This document shows positions 10,774 to 19,080 of a DNA stretch of 64,000 nucleotides, one piece after another. Source of the DNA: Pomphorhynchus laevis (taxonomy: Eukaryota; Acanthocephala; Palaeacanthocephala; Echinorhynchida; Pomphorhynchidae). Location of the stretch: positions 47,660 to 111,659 of the forward strand of contig WNNJ02003278.1 in assembly GCA_012934845.2 (NCBI GenBank), written 5' to 3'. A program made the position numbers and the translations under genes. Within the stretch, counting starts at the first letter, position 1. Each line of letters starts with the position of its first letter. The notes below the pieces were generated by a model. It made no database searches. It was not told the origin of the DNA and saw nothing but the letters and a program-made list of their open reading frames with translations.

Positions 10774-13700
10774 AGCGAAAGTCTAAAATACTAGCCATAT
10801 GCAATTTCTTAAAGTCTGCTCAACAAATGGTATAATTCCAAAAGCGCTACGAATTCGCAAGCCACCTGCAATCAATTTCGATATGGTAGATAACCAATAT
10901 AAAGAAATCGTTATGAGCCAATGGCTACGTGCTCAGAATAATTGCAGTAGACAAATGATCAAAACACTGTTAAGATTTTATGCTCATTCGTTCAATCGTA
11001 TCAACGAAGCAATCGATATGCCACTATATCTCAAAGAAGTGGAAAGAAAAATTCGAAAATTAAGACGACTTCATAATCCTATAAGCGAAGAAGAATTTAT
11101 TGCCACACGGTAGCCGGCAGCATTCACCCTACTGATGAGTGCTGCCGGCTACCATCAGCTCGTCTAGGAGTGATAAGGAAGTCTGCTCTGCATGTAATCG
11201 AACTCCGGTTTTTGGCAAAATCTACGATCATGAAACTGAAGCTTTTTAGCTCCCGGAGCACAGTTTTACACATTCTACGATTAAATTATATATGTATATA
11301 TATTAAATGTAACAGGAAAGTTTGTAATATTATAAATAATACCGCAATAAAACCATACTATAATTATGCCGTACTGATGTTATAAATAATAAAGTGTAAT
11401 TCAATGGTTTCGGTATTTTTATAGATAACGCACATAGTGTGATAAGTGGTAGAGTTAAAAAGTATATACAACCTATTACTGACAAAGGTAAGGATTGGGA
11501 GTGGACGTGTGGGTAATTAATAAGGGTGGAAAAATGTGAGTCATTGATTTATATCATTCTCTTAAGTGAATTAGTTTGTTTGTAACGAGGTTGCGTCATC
11601 TATATTTTGTATCTAATTGTATTTAAAAATCTTTTGATTTTCGTTTCTGATTAAAATAGAAATCGAATTACCCATAGAAGCAGAAAGTGTTTCCAAGTGG
11701 AAATCTTATATAGTGCAGCTCGAAAATCTGGAAGGAAGCTGCTAAGAAGAAAGTTATCGTGGAGCTGCTCGACCGTTTGATGCTGACTAGAGTATTGTGA
11801 GAGGATTGCGAAAGACCGAAGCAGTTATGTTTGCAAAAGTGTAAACGGGCTATGCGTTTCAGAAAATGCATGTGGCAAAACGTTTAAAAAACTTTGATTG
11901 GGCTGTGAAAGAGAAAAAGGCATGAGAATATCGACAATTCGTGCTTTGCAAGACTCGAAGGGCATTGTCCAGGTAAATAATATTGATTATTTTAGAAATT
12001 TACACATCTTGAGTGTTTGTGAAATTAGACAATTAAATTGTTCACTCATTAACTAGTGTGGGACAAAAGTTGCCTTGCGACTGAGAAGCAAAAATATTAA
12101 CATTTCGTGTATACCTGAATGTATTTGATGTTAACATTTAGCATATTGTAAATAAGAATGATGTCCCGTAAGTTTTGACAAACCTGATTCTAGGACCGTG
12201 AATTTAAAGGTAGCGAAAGATGTGCCAGTAGCTAAAATAGGGCATAAAAGGATGAACTTCACAGTGTTTATTGGTATCACAGCAACAGGCTCAAAATAAC
12301 AATCGACGTAACTGCTAATTAAAATGTTTGTATTTAATCCAAAGTAATGTAGTTTTGGTTAAATGACATCTTAAACTCTAAATATGTTATTTCTGGATTA
12401 TTGTAGGGCTCATATAAGGTAAGAAATTAAGAAACAAATATTCTCGAATGGCTGTCAACCCCGATAGTTAACGAAAAAGCTAGAGGCTCTAGACATTTCA
12501 CTTAATAAGTCATTTAAAAATAACTTACATGCTATATGGGAAAATTAAATGATGATCGTCATTCACTAAACCAGACATTTAAAGGACCGTATTAACAAAA
12601 TATTGTGAAATGGATTGCTGAAAGTTGGACAACTGTAAGTGAGAATTGTGTAAGAAAGTTTCGTCAGAGCAAAGGAGGATGAAAAGTATAATTAAAATGA
12701 TAATATTGATTACGTTACATTATCTAAAATAAACTCCGATTTATACACTATTCAAAAACTTAAATGTAAAGATAACATAGAAATATGTTGCGTTCTAATT
12801 TCTTAACTAAAAGTACAGAAATAATAGTTTTAGATTTAAGTAAATATATTCCTAAAATAAGGTATAAGTTTTTACCGTCATTAGGACGAAATTTTTTTAA
12901 TTATATTAAAGAATTGAAATCAACATGTAACGATGATATTAGAACATTGTAGAAACAGAATGCAATTGCAAAGGTCTTAATTTTAATAAAATAAATAAAC
13001 ATATATGCACTCATAATTTAGAATTAATTGAAAGCAATGAATTAAGGAAAATGCTTTCAAAAGGGTATAAATATAGATTAAATAATAACAATAAAAATAA
13101 AATTTACATTTCTTTATATAATGAATTAAATACTTACTTTGGTAAGCTGATAAATAGTGAAGATTAAATACATATAAGATTAAAATTTTGAAAGATTATA
13201 TATTTAATGAAATTACAATTAAAATGAAAATAACAAGCAATTTTAAAAGGAAAGATAAAATTGAAGAACAGAACAGATATTAAATGAAGAAATTTAAAAG
13301 CTATTAAAGAAGCGTTAGAAAAATTGAAATACTTAAACTGAGTTTACATATTTTATAGTATAAAATACGTAAACTCAGTTAATAGATTTGATAACAATGC
13401 TTTGCCCAATGAATTAACCAATGATTTGCCAAATGATTTACATAAAAATATGCAAATTTATCTCTGGTTAACAATTATGTTATTTTACGCATATTTGATA
13501 ATTAATGGCATTTAAGAATATCGTTGTAAGAGACACTGCACCTGAAATAGAATAAAGCACTGCACCTGAAATAGAATAAAGCACTGCACCTGAAATAGAA
13601 TAAAGAGAACTACTGAAAGAAAGTTTTGGCTCGTAAGTGGCAGTCAACTCCAATTACTGGATTTCGATATTTATATTTATCCAGTAACATTTGTAGTTAT

Positions 13701-13935
13701 TAACTGCAGTACCGATAATAAGCTTGCTTTGAATGAGCCAAAACAATTATATCAAATTTTAATATAGATTGAAATATTTCAAGCTCAATCAAATTAAACT
13801 TACAGCGTCAATATATTTTGAAATTAATTTTGCTTTTACTAAACCTATGCTCCATTTTTGAGGCTGTTCTTCACTTTCAAACACATAATCAGCCATTGGT
13901 GGCTTAATTCTTCGTACTATTAATCGAATGGACAT
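3675..13935 (-). CDS. HERPUD-like: Herp/HERPUD-like ER ubiquitin-like-domain membrane protein (5 exons)
   Basis: Joined exons 13935-13804, 7296-7219, 7168-7109, 7060-6789 and 4395-3675 give about 420 aa, close to human HERPUD1/2 (391/406). Residues 1-90 form a ubiquitin-like domain: IRLIVRR, WSIGLVKAKLISKYI and LRIIYQGRIL align with the family's LI-K-P, W-VG-LK-HLS-VY and QRL-YSGRLL blocks. An acidic, Cys/Asn-rich linker follows. The C-terminal exon has the family's hydrophobic hairpin (LLYMYEGLSRLL, then ILVYIAQHTG) and the terminal STLRSLVNVVFSLFFSIVPIE, matching the human STAWLVFKTFFASLLPE region. Herp sits in the ER membrane and helps assemble the HRD1 ERAD complex; UPR induction is known for the family and not visible here. 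The UBL domain is unusually diverged, so a fast-evolving paralogue is possible. Confidence 0.78.
4396..6788 (-). other. Herp-like intron 4
   Basis: 2.4 kb, GT...AG. It holds a 200-bp direct repeat (4568-4770 and 5009-5236; both contain TTTAGTCTAATTGCGGTTTC). A short motif with AGGGCTCCGTC occurs near 5990 and again near 6580. Around 6050-6400 a plus-strand frame with two or three stops (NRIFSALLHDKNLTIGLVN) looks like decayed coding DNA of unknown origin. Confidence 0.55.
6789..7060 (-). CDS. HERPUD-like: Herp-like exon 4 (acidic linker)
   Basis: The acceptor ends CATTTTAG and the donor is CAG/GTATTA. It begins in phase 0 with NNESSMDDVQ and ends with two bases of an Arg codon that the first base of exon 5 completes. 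The sequence is Ser/Asp/Glu-rich with repeated short Cys-Val-Asn motifs; this part is poorly conserved throughout the family. Confidence 0.65.
7109..7168 (-). CDS. HERPUD-like: Herp-like exon 3 (20-codon exon ending the UBL)
   Basis: A mini-exon with a strong acceptor (TTTTGTTTTAG) and donor GTAATG, 60 nt, phase 0 at both ends. LVLYMVNL corresponds to the last beta strand of the UBL (human YHMVHLVC). Confidence 0.65.
7219..7296 (-). CDS. HERPUD-like: Herp-like exon 2 (UBL part 2)
   Basis: 26 codons, GFNRLRIIYQGRIL onwards. The acceptor (CTTTAAAG) is weak in pyrimidines but is the only AG that gives phase 0 after exon 1, and it aligns with the human domain without a large insertion. The donor is GTTAGT. 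Confidence 0.7.
7390..8036. repeat. four-copy tandem repeat, about 160 bp unit
   Basis: Copies start near 7390, 7552, 7709 and 7877. Each runs from GTTTCAATTACATAAAAAAG through a shared GAAATATCGCTTCTCTATGA block to AATGATAAAAACAGTTTTTA. Copies differ by point changes and small indels (one copy loses a few bases). All lie inside intron 1 of the Herp-like gene. Confidence 0.85.
8072..8231. mobile_element. MITE-like hairpin of 160 bp
   Basis: The left arm (8072-8122) and right arm (8180-8231) are about 50-bp imperfect inverted repeats: AAAGAAAATTTTCATTGC on the left pairs with GCAATGACAATTTTCTTT on the right, and GTTACCATCT with AGATGGTAAC. The flanks are TTTAAA-like, so a short target duplication is possible but not certain. 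No coding sequence. Likely a non-autonomous DNA transposon. Confidence 0.55.
8232..9590. other. AT-rich intronic DNA
   Basis: Within intron 1 of the Herp-like gene. I see no coding frame, repeat array or RNA gene that I can support, only A/T runs. Confidence 0.4.
9590..10190. repeat. composite of Penelope-tail-like and dispersed repeats
   Basis: It starts with GACGTTTCGCCC...GGGCTTTTTCAA (9638-9664), whose complement reads GGGCGAAACGTC after a short stem, a pattern I associate with Penelope ends. A 25-bp phrase GATTCAAATGAAACTCTTAT occurs at about 9755, 10110 and 10175. Copy A of a hairpin family (see 9905) lies inside. Confidence 0.4.
9905..10030 (+). repeat. hairpin repeat family, copy A
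   Basis: Contains GGCAGCC-GAAAC ... ACTGACGA-TGGCTGCC, then CGTCTAGGAGTGA. GGCAGCC and GGCTGCC can pair. The core is shared with copies at 11108 (+) and 52086 (-). Its GAAAC and CTGANGA boxes resemble hammerhead ribozyme core boxes but stand in permuted order, so catalysis is not supported. Confidence 0.5.
10218..10662 (+). mobile_element. foldback element with 93-bp inverted arms and a tRNA-like interior
   Basis: The arms at 10218-10310 and 10570-10662 are inverted copies with about 2 mismatches in 93 bp (both carry GTAACGAATAGTTGCTAGGT). The 259-bp interior carries a tRNA-type A box (TAGCCTAGCAGT, 10392-10403) and, 30 bp on, a B-box-like AGCTCGAATCT (10434-10444), so it resembles a Pol III SINE head. 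Beyond it an 8-bp stem GTTGGTAG/CTACCAAC encloses TCAG-CCTT-CTGA. A partial third arm copy lies at 10136-10165. A SINE captured by or inserted in a foldback transposon fits; no coding sequence. Confidence 0.6.
10724..10772. repeat. (TA)n microsatellite
   Basis: About 45 bp of uninterrupted alternating TA directly upstream of a Penelope N-terminal fragment. Confidence 0.9.
10799..11113 (+). mobile_element. Penelope-like element, N-terminal coding fragment
   Basis: 104 codons, open, starting MQFLKVCSTNGIIPKALRIR. The FL-x-x-C...GIIPK-x-L pattern is the one found near the N-terminus of Penelope-like polyproteins, before the reverse transcriptase. It is Lys/Arg-rich toward the end and stops just before hairpin repeat copy B. 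No reverse transcriptase follows, so it is a fragment. An unrelated small protein cannot be excluded. Confidence 0.45.
11108..11172 (+). repeat. hairpin repeat family, copy B
   Basis: AGCCGGCAGCA ... TGCTGCCGGCT is a perfect 11-bp stem with a 17-nt loop containing CTGATGA, followed by CTCGTCTAGGAGTGA as in the other copies. It lacks the GAAAC box. Confidence 0.55.
11173..12700. other. intronic DNA without a supportable gene
   Basis: Still in intron 1 of the Herp-like gene. Short plus-strand coding-like patches (near 11929, MRISTIRALQ ending at CAG/GTAAAT, and near 12195, LKVAKDVPVAKIGHK) cannot be joined to anything and are probably relics. Confidence 0.35.
12700..13335 (+). mobile_element. 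Penelope-like element, decayed N-terminal region
   Basis: The clearest part (12965-13150) reads CNCKGLNFNKINKH, LELIESNELRKMLSKGYKYR and IYISLYNELNTYFGKLI. The LR-x-ML-x-KGYKYR phrase fits the segment before the reverse transcriptase of Penelope-like elements, and the rest matches the fragment at 2.3 kb. Several stops; the catalytic domains are absent. Confidence 0.55.
13334..13383. repeat. 45-bp palindrome
   Basis: TTAAACTGAGTTTAC and GTAAACTCAGTTAA flank TATTTTATAGTATAAAATA, giving a near-perfect inverted repeat directly after a Penelope fragment. Its right half recurs near 18561 and 49437. Confidence 0.7.
13534..13605. repeat. 24-bp tandem repeat, three exact copies
   Basis: Unit CACTGCACCTGAAATAGAAT plus AAAG, repeated three times without change, in intron 1 of the Herp-like gene. 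Confidence 0.95.
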
Positions 13936-13953
13936 TTTATCGGTTTGTCTAAT
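13804..13953 (-). CDS. HERPUD-like: Herp-like exon 1 (first coding exon, UBL part 1)
   Basis: The acceptor TTTTTCAG ends at 13954 and the donor GTAAGT starts at 13803. I place the start at ATG 13935 because MSIRLIV is where the ubiquitin fold begins. The acceptor implies an upstream, probably non-coding exon. An in-frame ATG at 13977 would be used only if that intron is not spliced. It codes 44 residues and ends in phase 0. Confidence 0.7.
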
Positions 13954-13977
13954 CTGAAAAATAAAGTGATAAAACAT

Positions 13978-15650
13978 GATTTTATTATAAAAATCGATTT
14001 TATTATAAAAAGATTTTTCATCTATGTAATCATAAATGAAAAATGTATTTAGGAAAACATGAATTTAGAAAAGCACATTAAAAGTATAGTGTTTAAATGT
14101 TTATTTAAATTAGAGCTGGAAGAATTCAAATTTAAAGAAACGTGGAATTCAATAAGACTATAGACACTATACATTTATTAATACGATTTGCCCTATCGTA
14201 TGCTTTTAATGTTGAAAAACGATTAAATTTCATATTTTATTCAAAACTATCAAATCTAACAAGCGATAATTGAATTTATAAAAAATATTACAATATTTGC
14301 AGGTGATTTATTATTTTATAGAAATCGCATAGTATACGAAAAACAGGTTCTTAAATCTTTGGGCAAAATATAAATATTGTAGTTGATAGCATTTGACCTG
14401 GAAAGGATAAAAATTATGGTTTAATTAGCGAATGTACAACAGTCAACATACTGTATTACCAAACATAAAAAATATATATAACTTTAAATTTTATTTCTTT
14501 TATATCAAATTTTATATATTTAATTATATTATATAATTAAATAATTTATAAAATAAATAATTAATAAAAATTTGTTTTAATATATTTAATTATATTAATG
14601 TTTGAAAATTATTGGAGCTGAATCAAAGAAAGAAGGAAAATTGCATTTAATATTTCGCTAACTTCGAAGTAAACCCAACAAAACTAAGTTTGTTTTGCTT
14701 GTTGTGCATCGTTGAATCCACTTGGCGTATTCAGATGTATTGCTGACGTTAAACTAAATCTTTAAACAAGCAAAATTATGCATAAAGAGTGATTCGCTTT
14801 AAAAAAAACGTGTCCTTTATTGATTACAGAAATCTTATCAACGATATTTTATCATTTTATAATCCATGTAGCTGCGACGGATATGCATGATAGCTAAAAT
14901 ATCTGCAGTCCATATAAACTATTTTTATGCTAATTTATACAAAGCAACAAGGAAACAGACGTTGCTGGTAGATACAACCAACAACGTTGAGTTCGAAGGA
15001 AAGAGAGATTTATCTTAAAAGTAATAGTAGAGTGGAAGATGACATCTTTCTATACTGAAAAATATGACTTGAGATAATTCCACTTTATTCTTAATACTGA
15101 GGAAATTCGTTATGGTCAAATCGGATCAGATTACTGGTCCGATCAGCTATTACAATAGTTGATTCTACTAACTAACCAAAGAACTTAAGTGTTGATCTCG
15201 TTGGTTGTCCTTTTGTAATAGTTGGAAGTAATGAATGACTAATGTTAGATGACTTGTATTTATTTTATTGTATGTTTTATCTTGTAAGTTTTTCTCTCAA
15301 GTTTTTTTTATTAAAAATTACAATAAAATACAAGTGTAATATAATACACCAAATTGCGACGGCATAAACGACAACATCAACGACGATTTTGGGAACCGTT
15401 CAACTTGAGGGTCTGGTTGTGCTATTTGATATATAATGATTCAAGTCAGTCTCGTCAATAATGCTGCGCTTGAAGTGGGGTTAACGTTATATGCAAAAAA
15501 TTGAACTAAAAATTAATAAAAATTATTTTTATTCCACAAAGAAATAATGTCTGCACTGCTATCGTTCAAATATGTCAATGTAGCATTACATAAATATCAG
15601 AATGTGTTTATACATCTCTCAAAGCAAGTTTATCAACACTTTATCCTAAT
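13978..15650. other. AT-rich DNA upstream of the Herp-like coding region
   Basis: No gene that I can support. Any 5' non-coding exon and promoter of the Herp-like gene should lie here or beyond, but no clear promoter motif was seen. Confidence 0.35.
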
Positions 15651-15659
15651 GTGCCACTT

Positions 15660-16215
15660 ATTTATTAACGATAGTAACGAATTCGTGACTTTAGAGCTCA
15701 AGTGTACGGGTGAAGGTTGTGAGGCGTTCACGATCGTTTAAGTTCCTAGGAGAACAAGCAGAGATTATTATCTCAGAGTTTCTTTGTGGCAGTTGTCTCA
15801 ACGCAACAGGTGGAATCAATCATAACCTTTGGATGCAGCGATGAGCAGGATTGTATCCTAGAAAAGGAAGTGTACAATATGGAAAGTAAGTTAGCTAAAG
15901 TAGAAACATTCGCTTCCCTGAATACTAACATATCTAGTTCTCAACCAGTGTTTATGACTTAATTTACAAGTGTTGTGCGGCGTCAAGCTACTAGGATGAG
16001 GCTCGACGCTTCAAAAGTTTCCCAAGCGCAAGGGACACACTTAGGTTCATTGAAACATATGAGCAAGATGGTCGTCGATTCGAAAGTATTATTATCGAAT
16101 GTCCTAATTTGAAGAAGTTGTCGCTGGATGAAGTAGACAAGCTTTAACATACATTCCACAGGGAGCGTTAGGAAAATTTGATCAATCAGCGAACGCTCTA
16201 GAGAACAACGTCTAT
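15660..16215 (+). mobile_element. LINE ORF1 remnant
   Basis: NEFVTLELKCTGEGCEAFTIV followed after a stop by TSRDYY corresponds to FVSFELKCTAENCDIYTVI and TRDFF in the intact ORF1 at 62.5-63.6 kb, so this is a decayed relative. Later patches (about 15885-16200) match its Ser-rich and RRM-like parts loosely. Several stops and shifts; ORF2 is absent. Confidence 0.6.
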
Positions 16216-17400
16216 CCTGATTTTATCAACGTCCGTTCTAAAAAAGATTCATTTTATAGTTGGTTTTGTTTGTAACATGATTTATACATTGTTATTTATA
16301 TTGATATTTTGTTACGTCAATTATTTATATTAATTATTGATGTTTTTTTGGTCTTATATCCCCTAAAAGGCAGAATTTAGGTTTTTGTCTGTAACGAGAT
16401 TTATACAAATTATAATTATTGAATTTTTAATCCCTAAAGCCAAAAGCAGAATTTTATTTAATAATGATAGTCGAAATATTATTTTTATTATATTTAATAG
16501 GGCTTAAGCGAGCAAACAAGTGCTTTGCTTATTTTAAAAGTAATGTAATTTATGAAAATACATTCGTGTGTTAAAACCATATGGCAAATAAAGATCTTAC
16601 TTAGTTCGCATCTTTATCGAATTTATTACAGCAAATTTGTAAACATTTGATTTAACCAAATTTTTACAATCATTTGGTTATCGATCGTTCGGTACGTTTT
16701 TCCGTTTCAAAGCCGTGGTTCGACAGGTAAAAACAATATGGAATTTTATTTTGAAAACAGCTTTTAGCCAAATTCCTTGATTTAAAAATCAACGTTTGAG
16801 TTCATTTTTCACATTGTTTGTAATCGTATCATTTTCGTATTTAAAACTCGTAACATTTGCGTTAAATTTAAATAAATATTTGCGCTGAAACAAAAAAATG
16901 TAAATTATTACTCTGACTCACTAGAAATATACTTTTGTTCCTATAACTGATGACGGTAACAGTAGTTACTAAAACAAAGCATTTAAATAATGTATCATCT
17001 TCTTAGTTCCAAAAGAAAATAACGTTATAACTCTATTATTCACTCATGTGTTTTAACTATTGATTGAACAAGGAAGAATAAAATAGTCTTTTTATTAAAA
17101 ATTAGTCGAATTTTTGAACTGCCATCCGAGCAAAATAATAGTTTTATAGTGAAATCTAATATAAACTATTTTGTTTTGATGATGATTGCAGTCAACTATC
17201 GAAAATTTGACTAATTTTTAATAAAAGAATTTATTTTTTTTCCTTTTAATAAATAGAAAGAATGTTTTTGTTATACAACAAAAATCAATTTTGAGTCTAA
17301 TGGATATTTAAATAAAGTAAAAATCCACATGATTTTTAAGTAAATTTAACAGGTGTATATAGTTAAACAGTTATATATAGTTAAATTATCAATTTAACAT
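16216..17400. other. AT-rich intergenic DNA
   Basis: An imperfect tandem pair (16262-16385 and 16388-16465; both have GTAAC-x-GATTTATACA and AGCAGAATTT-like ends). Near 17100 and 17205 a 14-bp inverted pair (AAAATTAGTCGAAT / TTTGACTAATTTTT) suggests an old hairpin element. No gene. Confidence 0.4.
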
Positions 17401-17409
17401 TATCATAAA

Positions 17410-18500
17410 TGTATCATTAGCATGTATTTGGCCCCACTGCTACGTTGGGTCGTGAAATTTGGACCAAAACCTGATAGCATAGCAGTTCCTCCAGATGACC
17501 TCTAATCCTTATTCTGATCCAACGTCTGTTATTTATTAGTCAATTCTTAAAAATTGACTTTTATTTTAAATTTTAATTATAAATTTTATCGTTATATAAA
17601 TACAATTTTATACATTTTATAAAATCTTATGTAATCATTTATTTAAAAATTAATAGCATTATTAATAGCATTGCTTTATTGAATGATATCTATGAATAAT
17701 ATTTCTATCGATATAAAATTATTTAATATAATTGCCAACTATTAGATTTATGAAAAATATTTCAAATTATTAAAAAATTTATTAATTAAAAAATTATTTC
17801 GTTAGTCAATTCACAAGAATTGACTTTTATTTAAAATTTTATTTTTTTTTTATTTTTTAGCATTAATTAGACAATCCAATAATTTAGCATTATTGAGCAA
17901 TATTGTGATTCGTCAATTTTTAATAGTTGTGCAGGGCATTCATTTAAATATTTGTATAACAGAGCTTTGGTTGTCCTAACTCTAGAATACGTGGTCTATA
18001 TATCAAAAACGTCAACTATTTTTAATTGATAACATCTTTTATAAATTTATATAATTGCTAATTATAGCATCTAACTTAATATATGTAAATGATATATACA
18101 TCTGTGTAAAAATAACATTTAAATAGATTAAAATTATATAGAGATATGAAATATATGTTTCGAAACATTATCATTCAATTTATCAAAATTGACTTTTATT
18201 TTAAATTTTAATTTTAAATGTTAACGTAATACAAATATATTGTATAAAGTCTTATAATTATTTATTATAATTCAGAAATACTAAAACTACGTATTATTGA
18301 TTGTGGCTAAACAATCAATAATTATTGTGGCTTAAACCTGATAACATAACAGTTCCTTCTGATGACATCTAATCCTTGTTCTTATACACCGTCTTTTATA
18401 TATCATTTAATTTATCAAAATTGACTTTTATTTTAAATTTCAATTTTAAATGTTAATTTAATATAAATATATTGTACAAAGTCTTATAATTATGACTAAT
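17410..18500. repeat. dispersed repeat, several copies
   Basis: ACCTGATAGCATAGCAGTTCCT...CTAATCCTT at 17463-17535 recurs at 18337-18405. Each is followed by a block centred on TTGACTTTTATTTTAAATTT, which also occurs alone at about 17812 and 18185. A related piece (CATGCATTTGGCC) appears near 45930. No coding content; probably a non-autonomous element. Confidence 0.55.
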
Positions 18501-19080
18501 TATAATTAGCCTTATATAAGACTAATTATAATTAGTCTTATATTATGATGTATATATCGTATAAAATACGTAGACTTAGTTATCTGATCTGATTTGTTCT
18601 ACTGACAACTTATTATTGACCTGTAGAATTTGTTTTCCCGGTAATATAATCTCTGTTATAAATACTGACAAATAGTAGTACACTTATTCTACAAATAATG
18701 TAATTTTATTATTCACAGGCTAGAGTAAACGTTTCTGTACTACACTCATCTCTTCAATATTTTGGCTATCATAATTTTAATGTAAGATTGATAACAGTTG
18801 AAACAACAGTTTTAATATATTGAAACAATTTAAATGGATGGCGACATTCTTCCACATTAAAAAGCACTATGTTATGTATAAAATTCGAAGATATATTACT
18901 TGAATAGATTAAAAAACTTATTATCCTTTATGACTCATTGTCGTCTCATCTCCTTATCGACTCATTATTTATTAAATTTTGTTTTGTTGAATACTAGCAA
19001 ATATTAATTATAATTTATTGAAAATAACTGAAAAAATGATCAAAAATTTGGTAGATAAATAAGCTGAGTCAATATGTTCT
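18501..19080. other. AT-rich intergenic DNA with palindromes
   Basis: GACTAATTATAATTAG occurs twice in 18498-18540 as palindromes. 18561-18597 shares TACGTAGACTTAGTTATCTG with the sites near 13365 and 49440. No gene. Confidence 0.4.

Noticed and set aside
11108-11172. Helitron 3' end (hairpin followed by CTAG)
   Set aside because: The hairpin and CTAG spacing fit, but similarity between copies continues past CTAG (GAGTGA...), so the element does not end there.
11929-11985. Possible small exon MRISTIRALQDSKGIVQ ending at CAG/GTAAAT
   Set aside because: One good donor only; no acceptor or partner exon could be linked, and it lies inside an intron of another gene.
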